37,905 nucleotides of DNA from Gammaproteobacteria bacterium (GTDB taxonomy: Bacteria; Pseudomonadota; Gammaproteobacteria; GCA-001735895): the NCBI GenBank assembly GCA_022340305.1, contig JAJDOF010000157.1, positions 1-37,905 on the forward strand. The letters run 5' to 3'. Made by a program: the position numbers and the translations under genes. Each line of letters begins with the position of its first letter. Positions within the stretch are counted from its first letter, which is position 1. Of the stretch, positions 8,782 through 18,081 are shown piece after piece. The notes below the pieces were generated by a model. The model ran no database searches and was not told where the DNA came from. It saw only the letters and a list, made by a program, of their open reading frames with translations.

Positions 8782-9273
8782 ATGACCAGTCTTTCCCTTA
8801 TCGTCGCCATGGACGAAAACCGTCTAATCGGCAGTGCCAACCAGCTACCCTGGCATTTACCGGCCGATCTCGCATTTTTCAAACGCACCACCATGGGGAA
8901 GCCCATTATCATGGGCCGCAAAACTTTTGAATCAATTGGCAGGGCACTGCCCGGGCGGCGCAATATTGTGATCACCCGGAACCCTGATTTCAGTGCAGAG
9001 GGATGTGAAGTCGTCGATGCCATCGATGTAGCGCTGACAAGTTGTAGTGACCACGACGAACTCATGCTTATCGGTGGTGCGAGCCTGTATCAGCAAACCA
9101 TGGAGCAGGTCAGTTGCATGTATATCACCCGCATTAATCACTGTTTCAACGGTGACACCTGGTTTCCCGAGTTCGATTTGACGCAGTGGACAATAGAAAA
9201 TCAACAGGATTTTGCCGCCGATCAACACAATTCATTTGCCTATTCATTTGTTAAATATGTTCGAGAATCTTGA
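8782..9273 (+). CDS. folA: dihydrofolate reductase
   Basis: NADPH-dependent reduction of dihydrofolate to tetrahydrofolate, which restores the folate oxidised by thymidylate synthase (thyA is nearby on the other strand). At 163 residues it has the chromosomal bacterial length. Signatures: SLIVAMDENRLIGSANQLPW, with the LPWHLPADLAFFK block carrying the active-site aspartate, then MGRKTFESIGRALPGRRNIV, and IGGASLY for the cofactor. The ATG lies only 5 bases after the end of the palindromic element, so its 5' leader and any ribosome site come from that repeat. No strong Shine-Dalgarno sequence is visible, only a weak GAGC. Confidence 0.96.
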   Translation: MTSLSLIVAMDENRLIGSANQLPWHLPADLAFFKRTTMGKPIIMGRKTFESIGRALPGRRNIVITRNPDFSAEGCEVVDAIDVALTSCSDHDELMLIGGASLYQQTMEQVSCMYITRINHCFNGDTWFPEFDLTQWTIENQQDFAADQHNSFAYSFVKYVRES

Positions 9274-9301
9274 TTATTTTTGAGGTAGACTTATTCGCCC
9301 G

Positions 9302-9637
9302 GTGGCCTCATGGAAGCCGCAAATGCACAGTGAAATGAAGGAGGGCGTTAAGCGTTTGGAAAGTCGAACTTACATTATTGGCAGAGAAGGTCATATCTAT
9401 ATCAATGACCCGACCGTGAGCAAGCAGCATGCGGAAATTCAGGTAATTAACGGTGAAGTTTACCTGCGTGACCTGGGCTCAACCAATGGCACCTTTCTGA
9501 TCAAGAACAATCGACTGGTCCCTTTTAACGAAGGCTACGTGCAACTGCATCAACCGATCGTGCTGGGCAATCGACAATATACGATCCGCAGCCTGCTTGA
9601 AATAGCCGGGGCCTTTGCGGCACAATTTACCGATTAA
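9302..9637 (+). CDS. small stand-alone FHA domain protein
   Basis: A forkhead-associated domain, which binds phosphothreonine peptides, makes up nearly the whole 111-residue product. The diagnostic blocks are TYIIGREGHIYINDPTVSKQH, with the Gly-Arg and Ser-x-x-His pair, and LRDLGSTNGTFL, with the Asn-Gly. No other domain, signal peptide or membrane segment is present. The start is uncertain: GTG at 9302 follows GAGGTAG by about 14 bases, and ATG codons at 9323 and 9335 are alternatives. It follows folA by 28 bases and probably shares its transcript. No protein kinase is encoded nearby, so the partner is unknown. Confidence 0.85.
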   Translation: MASWKPQMHSEMKEGVKRLESRTYIIGREGHIYINDPTVSKQHAEIQVINGEVYLRDLGSTNGTFLIKNNRLVPFNEGYVQLHQPIVLGNRQYTIRSLLEIAGAFAAQFTD

Positions 9638-9685
9638 CCCGTTCCTGCGCTGGTTTGCGCCGGCGCCTTCAGAAGCTGGCGGGCG

Positions 9686-10747
9686 TTACAGGCCAATCGC
9701 CAGCAGTAATATTCCAGCAATCCACATCCAGGTGTTCGAAGATTCCTTGTCCTCCACCTTTTTCTGCTCGGGTTTTTGCGGAACGGTAACATTGAACTTG
9801 CTTGCCTCATCGCCATCCAGTAAGCCGACCGGTACCGCTTTTGTCTCCTCGAGCGCCAGTGCTGTGGAAGTTGCAGTACCGTACTCACCCAACGCCATCA
9901 AAATTTGTACATCGTCAGCGCTGGTCAGGGTGATGGCTCCCTTGAGCACCACCGCATGCAGCTTGGCATCGGCATCATTGCGGCTCACGGTGCTAGAGCA
10001 ATCGTCCTGTTTGCAGAGCTTGAGAACATACTCGGTGCCGCGAATACCGATCGTGGCAAGTCCCGTGTGCATCTGGTAGTTGGCGGTGTTACTGCCGCCT
10101 ATCGCACCGGTGATGGTACGCAAGCCACCGCGCAACAAATCGAGAATACTGCTGCTGTTCTTGTCGTAGCCGCTGGTAATCACGTACTCGCTGACTTTCA
10201 TCACCGAATCTTCCTTCAGAAATACTTCCGCCCCATCGTCCATCGTGACGTGTAGATTCGAACCCAGCTCGGTTTCCAGACGATCACCCTGGAATATTGG
10301 CGAATTGATCTGCAATTGATTAGCGCGGTCATTGACATCAATGGCGTTCACCTTGCCGCTGAGACTGACTACGTAGCCGGTGCGAATTTTTGGCGCGAGC
10401 ACCGGCTCGTCGTAGATTCGCTTGATATCCACCAGCTTGAGGCGCACTCCCGGAATCAGGCGATCCGAATATTGCACAAATGAATAGGGATTGGTCTCGA
10501 TCAGCTTTTGCTTGATGCGAGGCCAAAGATCCTTATCCTTCGGGTACACCCGCTCGATAATGTCATCGACCGTCATGTCGTCTGTAACCTTGAGAATTAC
10601 CCGTGACGAAGGCACCAGTTCGATCGTCGCGGCATTGGCCGACGGCTGAAAAAGTGCATAGGATGCTAATGCGAGTAAAATACTGAATAGCAGTGTTTTG
10701 ATCAAAATACCGAACCTTCCATATGAAAAATCATTCGAGCTCGCCAT
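9686..10747 (-). CDS. exported LysM-like / FecR domain protein
   Basis: A 353-residue protein with a signal peptide or N-terminal anchor ending near residue 39 (QPSANA/ATIE). A LysM-like segment follows (about 45-95; TVDDIIERVYPKDKDLWPRI, then NP and a GVRLKL strand), as in FimV-type proteins. Next is a FecR domain (about 105-270) with LLRGGLRTITGAIGG and ATIGIRGTEY, followed by Cys245 and Cys250. The last 15 residues (TWMWIAGILLLAIGL) form a membrane segment. The frame is open to 10816, but ATG 10747 gives the better signal peptide. The FecR core closely resembles both FecR domains of the protein at 26354-27835. There is no sigma factor beside it, so the classic anti-sigma role is unlikely; its function is unknown. 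Confidence 0.8.
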   Translation of the reverse strand: MASSNDFSYGRFGILIKTLLFSILLALASYALFQPSANAATIELVPSSRVILKVTDDMTVDDIIERVYPKDKDLWPRIKQKLIETNPYSFVQYSDRLIPGVRLKLVDIKRIYDEPVLAPKIRTGYVVSLSGKVNAIDVNDRANQLQINSPIFQGDRLETELGSNLHVTMDDGAEVFLKEDSVMKVSEYVITSGYDKNSSSILDLLRGGLRTITGAIGGSNTANYQMHTGLATIGIRGTEYVLKLCKQDDCSSTVSRNDADAKLHAVVLKGAITLTSADDVQILMALGEYGTATSTALALEETKAVPVGLLDGDEASKFNVTVPQKPEQKKVEDKESSNTWMWIAGILLLAIGL

Positions 10748-11016
10748 GTTCCCGCCCGGTTGTTGCGAATTGCTTTCTCTGCTCTCGAAGCCAGTGAAGC
10801 AGGATAATCCCGGCATTGTCCCGGCAATTTCAGGGCTGCAATCCCGAGGTTAGAGTCACTGACCCGGAACCCCCATGGGCACAGGCACCAGGTACCTGCA
10901 ACGGCAATGTATTGGCTACGCTGAAAGTATAGATTCAATCGGCAGGAATACAGCGAAAAAGCGCACTTTTGCAGGATAACCCGTTAATAATAGCGAATTA
11001 ATTGGCGCAACGGGAA
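10748..11016 (-). other. intergenic leader of the LysM/FecR gene
   Basis: A stretch of 269 bases with no convincing gene. On the minus strand a good -10 box (TATACT, complement of 10926-10931) stands about 180 bases upstream of the LysM/FecR start, but no clear -35 matches it. No riboswitch or small RNA is recognisable. Confidence 0.3.
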
Positions 11017-11859
11017 CTAACTGGCGGTATTGACCGGCATGCGGGTATGGGAATCGACAAAAAACCAGTCCTCAGCCTCGTAATCGATTCGTAACGCAAC
11101 CAGGTGCCCACCCCAGACACAACCACCATCGAGCGCGAAGCAACGCCCATAACAGCCCACCGGTAAGGTCGACCAGTGTCCAAAAAACACACGCTTGTCG
11201 GCGCGCAAAACTGCATCCATCTGGAACCACGGTGTCAGTCCACTGCGCAAAGTCTTGCGCGGACTGCCGGCGGTATCGAAATCGAGCTCCCCGGTGGCCG
11301 TAAAGTAGCGCATTCGAGTAAAGGAATTGGTAATCATACGCAATCGCCGACTGCCGGTCAGGTCATCAGACCAGATAGCGGGCTTGTTACCATACATCTT
11401 GTTGAGGAACTTCTTGGCATGTTTGCCGCGCAGAGCAGTTTCGACTTCCGAGGCAAGCTTGAGCGCTTTACTCAGCCCCCAACTCGGGTGTATGCCGGCA
11501 TGCACCAGCAGGGCGTTATGCATCTCGTCGTAGTGTAATATCGGCAGGCCTTGCAACCAGGCCATCAACTCGTCCCGCTCCGGGCTATCGAGCACCTGCT
11601 GCAGACTGCTGGTATCGCGCACCTTCTGCACCCCGTGATGCAGCGCGAGTAAATGCAAATCATGATTGCCGAGCACACTGATCGCCCGATCGCCAAGGGA
11701 TTTGACAAATTGCAGCGTTTGCAGGGATTCGGGACCGCGGTTGACCAGATCACCGCAGAACCACAGCTGGTCAATGGCGGGATCGAACGCAATCTTCTCA
11801 AGTAAGCGGTTCAGCTCAGAGTAACAACCCTGCACATCACCTATCGCGTAAATTGCCAC
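11017..11859 (-). CDS. apaH: symmetrical bis(5'-nucleosyl)-tetraphosphatase ApaH
   Basis: Metallophosphatase that cleaves diadenosine tetraphosphate to two ADP and can remove Np4-type caps from RNA in E. coli. The 280-residue length is typical. Metal-binding blocks are IGDVQGCYSEL near the N-terminus, CGDLVNRGPESL and VLGNHDLHLLAL. The start is GTG, 12 bases after the apaG stop. Transcription runs lgt, thyA, apaG, apaH. In E. coli apaGH instead follow ksgA, so the pair has moved relative to that order. Confidence 0.95.
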   Translation of the reverse strand: MAIYAIGDVQGCYSELNRLLEKIAFDPAIDQLWFCGDLVNRGPESLQTLQFVKSLGDRAISVLGNHDLHLLALHHGVQKVRDTSSLQQVLDSPERDELMAWLQGLPILHYDEMHNALLVHAGIHPSWGLSKALKLASEVETALRGKHAKKFLNKMYGNKPAIWSDDLTGSRRLRMITNSFTRMRYFTATGELDFDTAGSPRKTLRSGLTPWFQMDAVLRADKRVFFGHWSTLPVGCYGRCFALDGGCVWGGHLVALRIDYEAEDWFFVDSHTRMPVNTAS

Positions 11860-11871
11860 GAAGCTTGGTTT

Positions 11872-12255
11872 TTAATGGAGCACTCGGGGAGTCGACAGTA
11901 CAAACTCATCGACGGTCGCATCGAATTGCGACCCGTCGTCAGCCAGCATCTGGTAACTACCCTTCATGGTGCCCACCGCGGTTTCCAGCATCGTTCCCGA
12001 GGTATAGACAAATTGTTCGCCGGGCTTGAGCAGGGGCTGCTCACCGACTACTCCATCACCGCGCACTTCCTGAACCTTCTGATTGGAATCGGTGATCACC
12101 CAGTGCCGGGTTAACAATTTTGCACTTTGCTTGCCCTGGTTCTGGATAGTAATGGTATAGGCAAACACGTAATAGTTTTGCTCGGGGTTCGACTGGTCCT
12201 CGATGTATCGAGTTTCGACGTCGACCCTGATGTTATTCATATCCGTTTCATTCAT
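11872..12255 (-). CDS. apaG: ApaG (CorD) domain protein
   Basis: A small fibronectin III-like fold protein whose gene is usually next to apaH; its exact biochemical role is not settled. From the ATG at 12255 (MNETDMNN) it has 127 residues, close to the E. coli length of 125. It shows the family's YVFAYTITIQNQGKQSAKLL, RHWVIT and GEGVVGxQPLLKPGE-like blocks, then YTSGTMLETAVGTMKGSYQM. The open frame continues to 12375 within thyA. An ATG at 12285, only 4 bases after the thyA stop, is an alternative start that would make translation directly coupled to thyA. Confidence 0.93.
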   Translation of the reverse strand: MNETDMNNIRVDVETRYIEDQSNPEQNYYVFAYTITIQNQGKQSAKLLTRHWVITDSNQKVQEVRGDGVVGEQPLLKPGEQFVYTSGTMLETAVGTMKGSYQMLADDGSQFDATVDEFVLSTPRVLH

Positions 12256-12289
12256 CTGTTCGGATTCCGGGAAGTTGTATTGCATAGCA

Positions 12290-13084
12290 TTATACCGCGA
12301 CCGCCGCCTTGATGTGTTCATGGCATTTATAGTTTTCGAGTTCAAAATCGTCGAAGCGAAAATCAAGCAAGTCACGGACCGCAGGGTTCAATTTCATTGT
12401 AGGCAAGTCAAATGGTTCGCGTTCGAGTTGCTGGCGCGCCTGCGACAGGTGATTACTATAAAGGTGTGTATCACCCAGAGTATGCACAAAATCTCCCGGC
12501 TCCAGATCGGTCACCTGCGCTACCATCATCAGCAATAAAGCATAGGATGCGATGTTAAACGGGACGCCCAGAAACACATCCGCGCTGCGCTGATACAGCT
12601 GGCAGGACAATCTTCCGTCAGCCACATAAAACTGAAAAAACGCATGACAGGGGGGCAACGCCATGTTTTCGATCTCGCCGACATTCCAGGCACTGACAAT
12701 CAGGCGTCGCGAATGCGGATTGCTCTTGATGTCGCTGACCAATTGCTGTATCTGGTCGACGACATGTCCATCGGCAGCGCGCCAGGAGCGCCATTGGGCG
12801 CCATATACCGGGCCCAGTTCGCCATTTTCGTCGGCCCATTCATCCCAGATCCGAACCTTGTTTTCACGCAGGTAACGGATATTGGTATCGCCCTGCAGGA
12901 ACCACAGCAACTCGTGAATTATCGAATGCAGATGCAGTTTCTTGGTGGTGATCAGCGGGAATCCACGCGCCAGGTCGAAGCGCATCTGATGTCCAAACAC
13001 CGACAGGGTGCCAGTGCCGGTGCGATCCATTTTCTCGCTTCCGCTGGCGAGCACATGTCGCATCAAATCAAGATATTGCTGCAT
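12290..13084 (-). CDS. thyA: thymidylate synthase
   Basis: Converts dUMP to dTMP using methylenetetrahydrofolate, producing dihydrofolate for FolA. The chosen ATG at 13084 ([12 protein letters not shown]) gives 264 residues, the same as E. coli ThyA, and has AAGGAG about 9 bases upstream. The catalytic cysteine lies in the block [13 protein letters not shown]. Others include [35 protein letters not shown] and [15 protein letters not shown]. Its first 17 bases overlap the end of lgt, the common lgt-thyA arrangement. Confidence 0.97.
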   Translation of the reverse strand: MQQYLDLMRHVLASGSEKMDRTGTGTLSVFGHQMRFDLARGFPLITTKKLHLHSIIHELLWFLQGDTNIRYLRENKVRIWDEWADENGELGPVYGAQWRSWRAADGHVVDQIQQLVSDIKSNPHSRRLIVSAWNVGEIENMALPPCHAFFQFYVADGRLSCQLYQRSADVFLGVPFNIASYALLLMMVAQVTDLEPGDFVHTLGDTHLYSNHLSQARQQLEREPFDLPTMKLNPAVRDLLDFRFDDFELENYKCHEHIKAAVAV

Positions 13085-13913
13085 TATCAGCACTCCTTTT
13101 TGCCAGTACCAGCAGAATTATGCCAACTATAATCATTGGCAGTGATAATACAATGCCTCGCGTTAACCAGTCGGTATTCATCAAGTAGCCGATATGCGCA
13201 TCCGGCAGGCGGATCAGCTCAACCCCGCTACGAGCAATCCCGTAGAGGAGCAGAAACCACCCGGAGACCGTCATAACCGGGCGCCGCCGAGCCGAGATTA
13301 GCCACAGTGCCACAAACAACAACACGCCCTCGAACAGCATTTCGTATAGCTGCGACGGATGGCGCGCACTGAAACATAGCGGCCCGGCAAAGTCGACATA
13401 ACGATCAGGCGCGAACCGCTCGCACGATAGCTTTATCGCCCAGGGCAAGGTGCTCGGTGCCCCCCAGAGTTCGGCATTGATGAAGTTGCCCAGACGCCCC
13501 GCTGCCAGTCCAAGCGGCACCAGCGGCGCAATGAAATCGGTCAATTCCCAGAAGCGGCAACCCAGTTTACGCCGGTAGAGCTCCATCGCCAGCAACACCC
13601 CGATGAAGCCACCGTGAAACGACATGCCACCTTCCCAGATTTTGAACAGGTACATTGGATTGTGCAGAAAACTGTCGAAATTATAAAATATCACCGAACC
13701 TAAACGTCCGCCCAATACCGCACCGAGCGCACCGTAAAATATAAGATCGTCTATTTGCGTGGGCTTGACCGGTGCGTGCTCCTGCCGCTCGGCGCGCAGC
13801 TTGCCAAGCCACCAGGCACTACCGAACGCGATCAGGTACATGATCCCATACCAGTGAATTTTCAGCGGTCCAAGGGAAAGTGCGACGGGATCTATCGACG
13901 GGTATGCAATCAT
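13068..13913 (-). CDS. lgt: phosphatidylglycerol--prolipoprotein diacylglyceryl transferase
   Basis: Inner-membrane enzyme that moves diacylglycerol from phosphatidylglycerol to the lipobox cysteine of prolipoproteins, the first step of lipoprotein maturation. The product is 281 residues with several hydrophobic helices. The Lgt signature [13 protein letters not shown] is present, as are the [11 protein letters not shown] and GGMSFHGG loops and the HPSQLYE block with the family's conserved residues. It heads the lgt-thyA-apaG-apaH operon and is divergent from the DUF255 gene. Confidence 0.96.
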   Translation of the reverse strand: MIAYPSIDPVALSLGPLKIHWYGIMYLIAFGSAWWLGKLRAERQEHAPVKPTQIDDLIFYGALGAVLGGRLGSVIFYNFDSFLHNPMYLFKIWEGGMSFHGGFIGVLLAMELYRRKLGCRFWELTDFIAPLVPLGLAAGRLGNFINAELWGAPSTLPWAIKLSCERFAPDRYVDFAGPLCFSARHPSQLYEMLFEGVLLFVALWLISARRRPVMTVSGWFLLLYGIARSGVELIRLPDAHIGYLMNTDWLTRGIVLSLPMIIVGIILLVLAKRSADNAAIS

Positions 13914-14007
13914 CGTGGAATTATCGGAATGTAGTCGGGTTAATCACTCAGGGAAATACCTGAACAGGATGTTATTATCGCACGGAAATCAACTGGAATG
14001 CAGCAAC

Positions 14008-16050
14008 ATGCAAAACGCCCTCGCCGCAGAAACCAGCCCCTACCTGCGTCAGCACGCCGATAACCCGGTAAACTGGTTACCCTGGTCGCAGCAGGCACTT
14101 GACCAGGCGCAGCGGGAAAACAAACCAATCCTTTTATCGATCGGTTATTCCGCCTGTCACTGGTGCCATGTCATGGCGCATGAATCCTTCGAAGACGAAA
14201 CCACGGCGATGTTGATGAACCGCCATTACGTCAATATCAAGGTCGATCGCGAAGAGCGCCCGGATCTCGACCGAATCTACCAGGGCGCACACCTATTGCT
14301 CACCCGGCGCGCCGGCGGCTGGCCGCTGACAATATTTTTATCGCCTGACGATCAACTGCCCTTCTTCGCCGGTACCTATTTTCCGAATCAGCCCAGGCAC
14401 GGCATGATCGCCTTCACCGACCTGTTGCAACGCATCGCCGACCTCTATCAGCAGGAGCCGGATAAAATCAAACAGCAGGGCGATGCGGTACAGCAGGCAC
14501 TGATCGAAATCGAAATGCGTGAAGCTCAGAATCGGCAGGCTGCCAGCAGTGAAGCCCTGCTCACTTTCGACGAGCATTTTCTCCAGGCCCACGACCCGGA
14601 ACACGGCGGATTAGGTCACGCGCCCAAGTTCCCACAGGCAGCCATTTTGCAGCAGGCCCTGGCGCGTGCCTTCGACGCCAGTGCAGAAGACGTGGTTTTT
14701 CAGGCGCTCGACTTCAGCCTGCGGCAGATTGCCCGTGGGGGTATCCAGGACCAGGTCGGCGGCGGCTTTTACCGCTACTCGGTTGACGATCAATGGATGA
14801 TCCCGCATTTCGAAAAAATGCTTAGCGACAACGGGCAATTATTGCAGCTGTTTGCCCAGGCCTGGCGCCTTACCGGGAATGCGCTATTCAGCGATGCGGT
14901 AGAGGGTATCGCGGCCTGGCTCAAGCGTGAAATGACAAGCCCGACGGGCACGTTCTACGCGGCTCTCGATGCCGATTCCGAGGGAGTCGAAGGCAAATTC
15001 TACCTGTGGACGCCGGCCGAGGTAGCCGCTTGCATCGACCAAGGCGATTTTCCTGCTTTCGCCTGGCGTTATGGACTCGATCGACCGGCCAATTTCGAAG
15101 GCTATTGGCACCTGCACGGTTACCACGACGAACAGCAGCTGTGCGCCCGCTTCGCCATCGATGTCGACACTTGCAGGACTCAACAGGACCGAGCTCGCGA
15201 ACGCTTGCTCAAAAGACGCGCTACTCGTCCACGGCCCAACCTGGATGACAAGGTACTGACGAGCTGGAACGCACTGGTTATTCGCGGGCTGGCTAACGCT
15301 GCCCGCGTGTTTTCCCGGCCCGATTATTTTGCGCTGGCGCAAAGCTGCTTGCACGCCATCGAGGACGAATGCTGGCAGGGTGGGCGCCTGTTGGCGCAAA
15401 GCAGCCGCTGCGGCAAGCATCTGCCCGCCTATCTCGACGATTATGCACACCTGTTACAGGCGATACTCGATTGCCTGCAATACCAGTGGAGCAGCAGCGA
15501 TCTGGCTTTTGCGCTCAAACTCGCCGATCAACTGCTTGAGTACTTTGTCGATAAGGCGCACGGCGGCTTCTTCTTTACCGCGAGCGATCACGAAAAACTG
15601 ATACACCGGCCGAAGTCCTGGCAGGACGAGGCCATGCCCAGCGGCAACGCCAGGGCCGCACTCGCGTTAAATCAACTGGGATTGCTGAGTGGCCGCAAGC
15701 GCTATACCGATGCCGCTGAAAAGGCTCTGCAATCAGTCGCCGATAATGTCAACCAGAGCCCCTTACACGCGGCGAGCTTTGTTGCTTTGCTGGATGTAAT
15801 TCAACACCCCACCCTGCAAATAATCGTGCGCGGCGACGCCTCGCAACTGCAATCCTGGCGCGGGCAACTGTTGCCACGCCTGAAACCTGCGCAATCGGCT
15901 TATTTCATTGCCAGTGACGTCCTCGATCTGCCACCAGAGATCGCCGACAAGATCGCGGCAGACAAGGTGACCGCATGGGTATGCGAGGGATTTAGTTGTC
16001 GCGCGCCGCTATTTGAAATCGAACCACTATTGTCGCTAATCGACGAATAA
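14008..16050 (+). CDS. DUF255 / SPATA20-like thioredoxin domain protein (YyaL type)
   Basis: A 680-residue soluble protein. Residues about 1-165 form a thioredoxin-like domain opening with [19 protein letters not shown], with Cys50-His-Trp-Cys53 as the candidate redox pair. The remainder looks like the alpha/alpha six-barrel seen in N-acylglucosamine epimerase-type proteins ([43 protein letters not shown]). The family is widespread, but its substrate is not established. The frame is open from 13915, yet the family start is the ATG at 14008, which has GGAATG upstream. The last 15 bases overlap the end of dgkA, so the two transcripts converge with no space for a terminator. Confidence 0.9.
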   Translation: MQNALAAETSPYLRQHADNPVNWLPWSQQALDQAQRENKPILLSIGYSACHWCHVMAHESFEDETTAMLMNRHYVNIKVDREERPDLDRIYQGAHLLLTRRAGGWPLTIFLSPDDQLPFFAGTYFPNQPRHGMIAFTDLLQRIADLYQQEPDKIKQQGDAVQQALIEIEMREAQNRQAASSEALLTFDEHFLQAHDPEHGGLGHAPKFPQAAILQQALARAFDASAEDVVFQALDFSLRQIARGGIQDQVGGGFYRYSVDDQWMIPHFEKMLSDNGQLLQLFAQAWRLTGNALFSDAVEGIAAWLKREMTSPTGTFYAALDADSEGVEGKFYLWTPAEVAACIDQGDFPAFAWRYGLDRPANFEGYWHLHGYHDEQQLCARFAIDVDTCRTQQDRARERLLKRRATRPRPNLDDKVLTSWNALVIRGLANAARVFSRPDYFALAQSCLHAIEDECWQGGRLLAQSSRCGKHLPAYLDDYAHLLQAILDCLQYQWSSSDLAFALKLADQLLEYFVDKAHGGFFFTASDHEKLIHRPKSWQDEAMPSGNARAALALNQLGLLSGRKRYTDAAEKALQSVADNVNQSPLHAASFVALLDVIQHPTLQIIVRGDASQLQSWRGQLLPRLKPAQSAYFIASDVLDLPPEIADKIAADKVTAWVCEGFSCRAPLFEIEPLLSLIDE

Positions 16051-16401
16051 AACCAGTATCCAGACCACTAGCAGCAGGGCTATCGCCAGGGCGACTGCGG
16101 CTGAACCCATGTCCTTGGCACGTCCAGCCAGTTCGTGATGCTCCAGACCGCCACGGTCGACAACAGCCTCTATCGCCGAATTCAGGATTTCTACCAGTGG
16201 CAGCAACATCACGCTGGCGACCAGCAGGGCTTTTTCAACGCCGTTCTCGCCGAGATAAAGTCCCAGCGGGATCAACACGATAGACAGGCAAAGTTCCTCA
16301 CGAAACGCCGCTTCGTGTCGCCAGGCAGCGCTCAGGCCCCGCCAGGAGTAGACACTCGCCTTGACGATGCGGGCCAGTCCTTTCAAGCCTTGATCAGCCA
16401 T
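16036..16401 (-). CDS. dgkA: diacylglycerol kinase
   Basis: Small integral membrane kinase that phosphorylates diacylglycerol to phosphatidic acid, recycling the diacylglycerol made when membrane-derived glucans are decorated. The 121-residue product matches the family. The N-terminal amphipathic helix is followed by HEAAFREEL, then [13 protein letters not shown] with the catalytic Glu and metal-binding Glu/Asn residues, and the [12 protein letters not shown] block, with three membrane helices overall. The start has an excellent ribosome site (GGGAGGTG). It lies 110 bases downstream of gcvH on the same strand. Confidence 0.94.
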   Translation of the reverse strand: MADQGLKGLARIVKASVYSWRGLSAAWRHEAAFREELCLSIVLIPLGLYLGENGVEKALLVASVMLLPLVEILNSAIEAVVDRGGLEHHELAGRAKDMGSAAVALAIALLLVVWILVLFVD

Positions 16402-16511
16402 AGCACCTCCCGCTTCGATCGCGCCACTGCAACGGGTAGAACAGGCGCATTACCCGAAGATCGTGTTTTCGCCAGTACCCTGCGGCGCCGTTGGTAGCGC
16501 AACAGGAAGGC

Positions 16512-16901
16512 TTAGTCGTCGTCGACTATTGAATCCGAATAGGCGGCCGCATCGAGTAAAGTCTCGAGCTCTTCCGGATCCTCGATGGCTAACTTGTACA
16601 TCCAGCCGTCACCGTAGGGGTCAACGTTGATTCGCTCCGGCGCATCTTCGAGGTCTTCGTTGATTTCGATTACCTCTCCGGAGATCGGCGCGTAAGTGTC
16701 AGAGGCGGCCTTGACCGATTCGATCACACCGACCGAGTCACCGGCCGCAACCGTAGTGCCCACTTCCGGCAATTCGACATATACCAGATCGCCCAGCAAT
16801 TCCTGAGCATGATCGGATACCCCGATGGTGGCGATATCATCTTCAACCAGGACCCATTCATGCGTCGACAAAAACTTCAGTTCTGAAGGCACTTCACTCA
16901 T
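16512..16901 (-). CDS. gcvH: glycine cleavage system H protein
   Basis: Lipoyl carrier of the glycine cleavage complex; it ferries the aminomethyl group from GcvP to GcvT. It has 129 residues with the THEWV start and the lipoylation site ESVKAASD, giving Lys64 as the modified residue, followed by the [13 protein letters not shown] strand. The ATG overlaps the gcvT stop by 4 bases (ATGA), so the two are translationally coupled. gcvP is not in the window; the gene after gcvH is dgkA, so the P protein must be encoded elsewhere. Confidence 0.96.
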   Translation of the reverse strand: MSEVPSELKFLSTHEWVLVEDDIATIGVSDHAQELLGDLVYVELPEVGTTVAAGDSVGVIESVKAASDTYAPISGEVIEINEDLEDAPERINVDPYGDGWMYKLAIEDPEELETLLDAAAYSDSIVDDD

Positions 16902-18001
16902 GCGCTTTCCTCCTCATTGGTTAACATGGATTTCCCCTCACGAACAAAGGGAAGTTTGACAATTTTAGCTTTCAGCATCTTGTTGCGCACCTCGACTTCA
17001 ACCTGACCCGAGACACCGGCCGGAATACGCGCCATGGCGATCGACCTTTGCAGCGTTGGCGAATAGCTACCCGAGGTAATTTCGCCATCACCGGCGCTGG
17101 TTACCACGCGCAGGTGATTACGCAACACACCCTTGTCGAGCAATAACAGACCGACAAAAGCCTGCTTCACACCTGCGGCCAGCTGGGCCTCCAGCGCTGG
17201 CCTGCCGACAAATGCCCGGTCGTCGGCCATCGCCACGGTCCAGCCAAGACCTGAAACCAGCGGACTGGTGGTCTCATCCATATCCGAACCGTATAGATTC
17301 ATACCCGCTTCGAGACGCAGGGTATCGCGCGCACCCAGACCACAGGGCTCGATTCCCGCGGCTAGCAGGCGATCCCAGAGATCGGCGATCTGCTCACTCA
17401 ACATCAGAATTTCAAACCCGTCCTCACCGGTATAGCCGGTGCGTGCGACGAAACAGTCGTCGAACTCGGCTCCCTGAAAGCGGGACAGTTGCGATAACGC
17501 CTGCTGCTGATGTTCGTCGAACAGGGATATCGATTTCTCGATGGCGCGCGGACCCTGCACCGCGATCATGGCGACGTCATCGCGAAAACGGGTATTGAGG
17601 TCGCTGTAAGCCTCAGCCTGGCGCGCGAGCCAGGCGAGATCTTTTTCGCGGGTCGCCGAATTGATCACCACGCGATAGAAATTATCGCGCAAATAGTAAA
17701 CGATGAGGTCGTCGATGACGCCACCCTGCTCGTTCAGCATACAACTGTAAAGCGCCTTGCCGGCGACTTTTAGCCTGGCAACGTCATTGGCCAGCAGATG
17801 TTGCAAATAAGCCGTCGCCTGCGAGCCGCTGACATCGACTACCGTCATATGCGACACGTCAAACATGCCCGCATCGCTACGCACCACTTCATGCTCGGTT
17901 ATCTGCGAGCCATAGTTTATCGGCATTTCCCAGCCGGCGAAATCGACGAGCCTGGCACCCGCATCAAGATGGCACTGGTAGAGCGGCGTTTTGTTTGCCA
18001 T
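16898..18001 (-). CDS. gcvT: glycine cleavage system aminomethyltransferase (T protein)
   Basis: Transfers the methylene group from aminomethyl-lipoyl GcvH to tetrahydrofolate and releases ammonia. The 367-residue length is normal. Family blocks are [39 protein letters not shown] and the folate-binding region [25 protein letters not shown] ribosome site lies about 10 bases before the ATG. The 80-base upstream gap to the end of tpsA shows no glycine riboswitch signature that I can recognise. Confidence 0.96.
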   Translation of the reverse strand: MANKTPLYQCHLDAGARLVDFAGWEMPINYGSQITEHEVVRSDAGMFDVSHMTVVDVSGSQATAYLQHLLANDVARLKVAGKALYSCMLNEQGGVIDDLIVYYLRDNFYRVVINSATREKDLAWLARQAEAYSDLNTRFRDDVAMIAVQGPRAIEKSISLFDEHQQQALSQLSRFQGAEFDDCFVARTGYTGEDGFEILMLSEQIADLWDRLLAAGIEPCGLGARDTLRLEAGMNLYGSDMDETTSPLVSGLGWTVAMADDRAFVGRPALEAQLAAGVKQAFVGLLLLDKGVLRNHLRVVTSAGDGEITSGSYSPTLQRSIAMARIPAGVSGQVEVEVRNKMLKAKIVKLPFVREGKSMLTNEEESA

Positions 18002-18081
18002 GGATAATTAACCTCTCGGAAAGGGTCGCCTTTCAAGCAGGCCCGGCAAAGGATAGAGCCAGACTGCGAGATTTCAAAGCG

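Noticed and set aside
8455..8785. Target-site duplication around the palindromic element
   Set aside because: The bases next to the two terminal repeats (ACG on the left, AGC on the right) do not match; AGCA occurs on both sides but not at equivalent distances.
9658..9681. Terminator between the convergent FHA and LysM/FecR genes
   Set aside because: A 7-base GC stem (CGCCGGC with GCTGGCG) exists but has no T-run on either strand.
18002..18081. Glycine riboswitch upstream of gcvT
   Set aside because: The gap is only 80 bases and lacks the conserved glycine aptamer blocks; only a ribosome site is evident.
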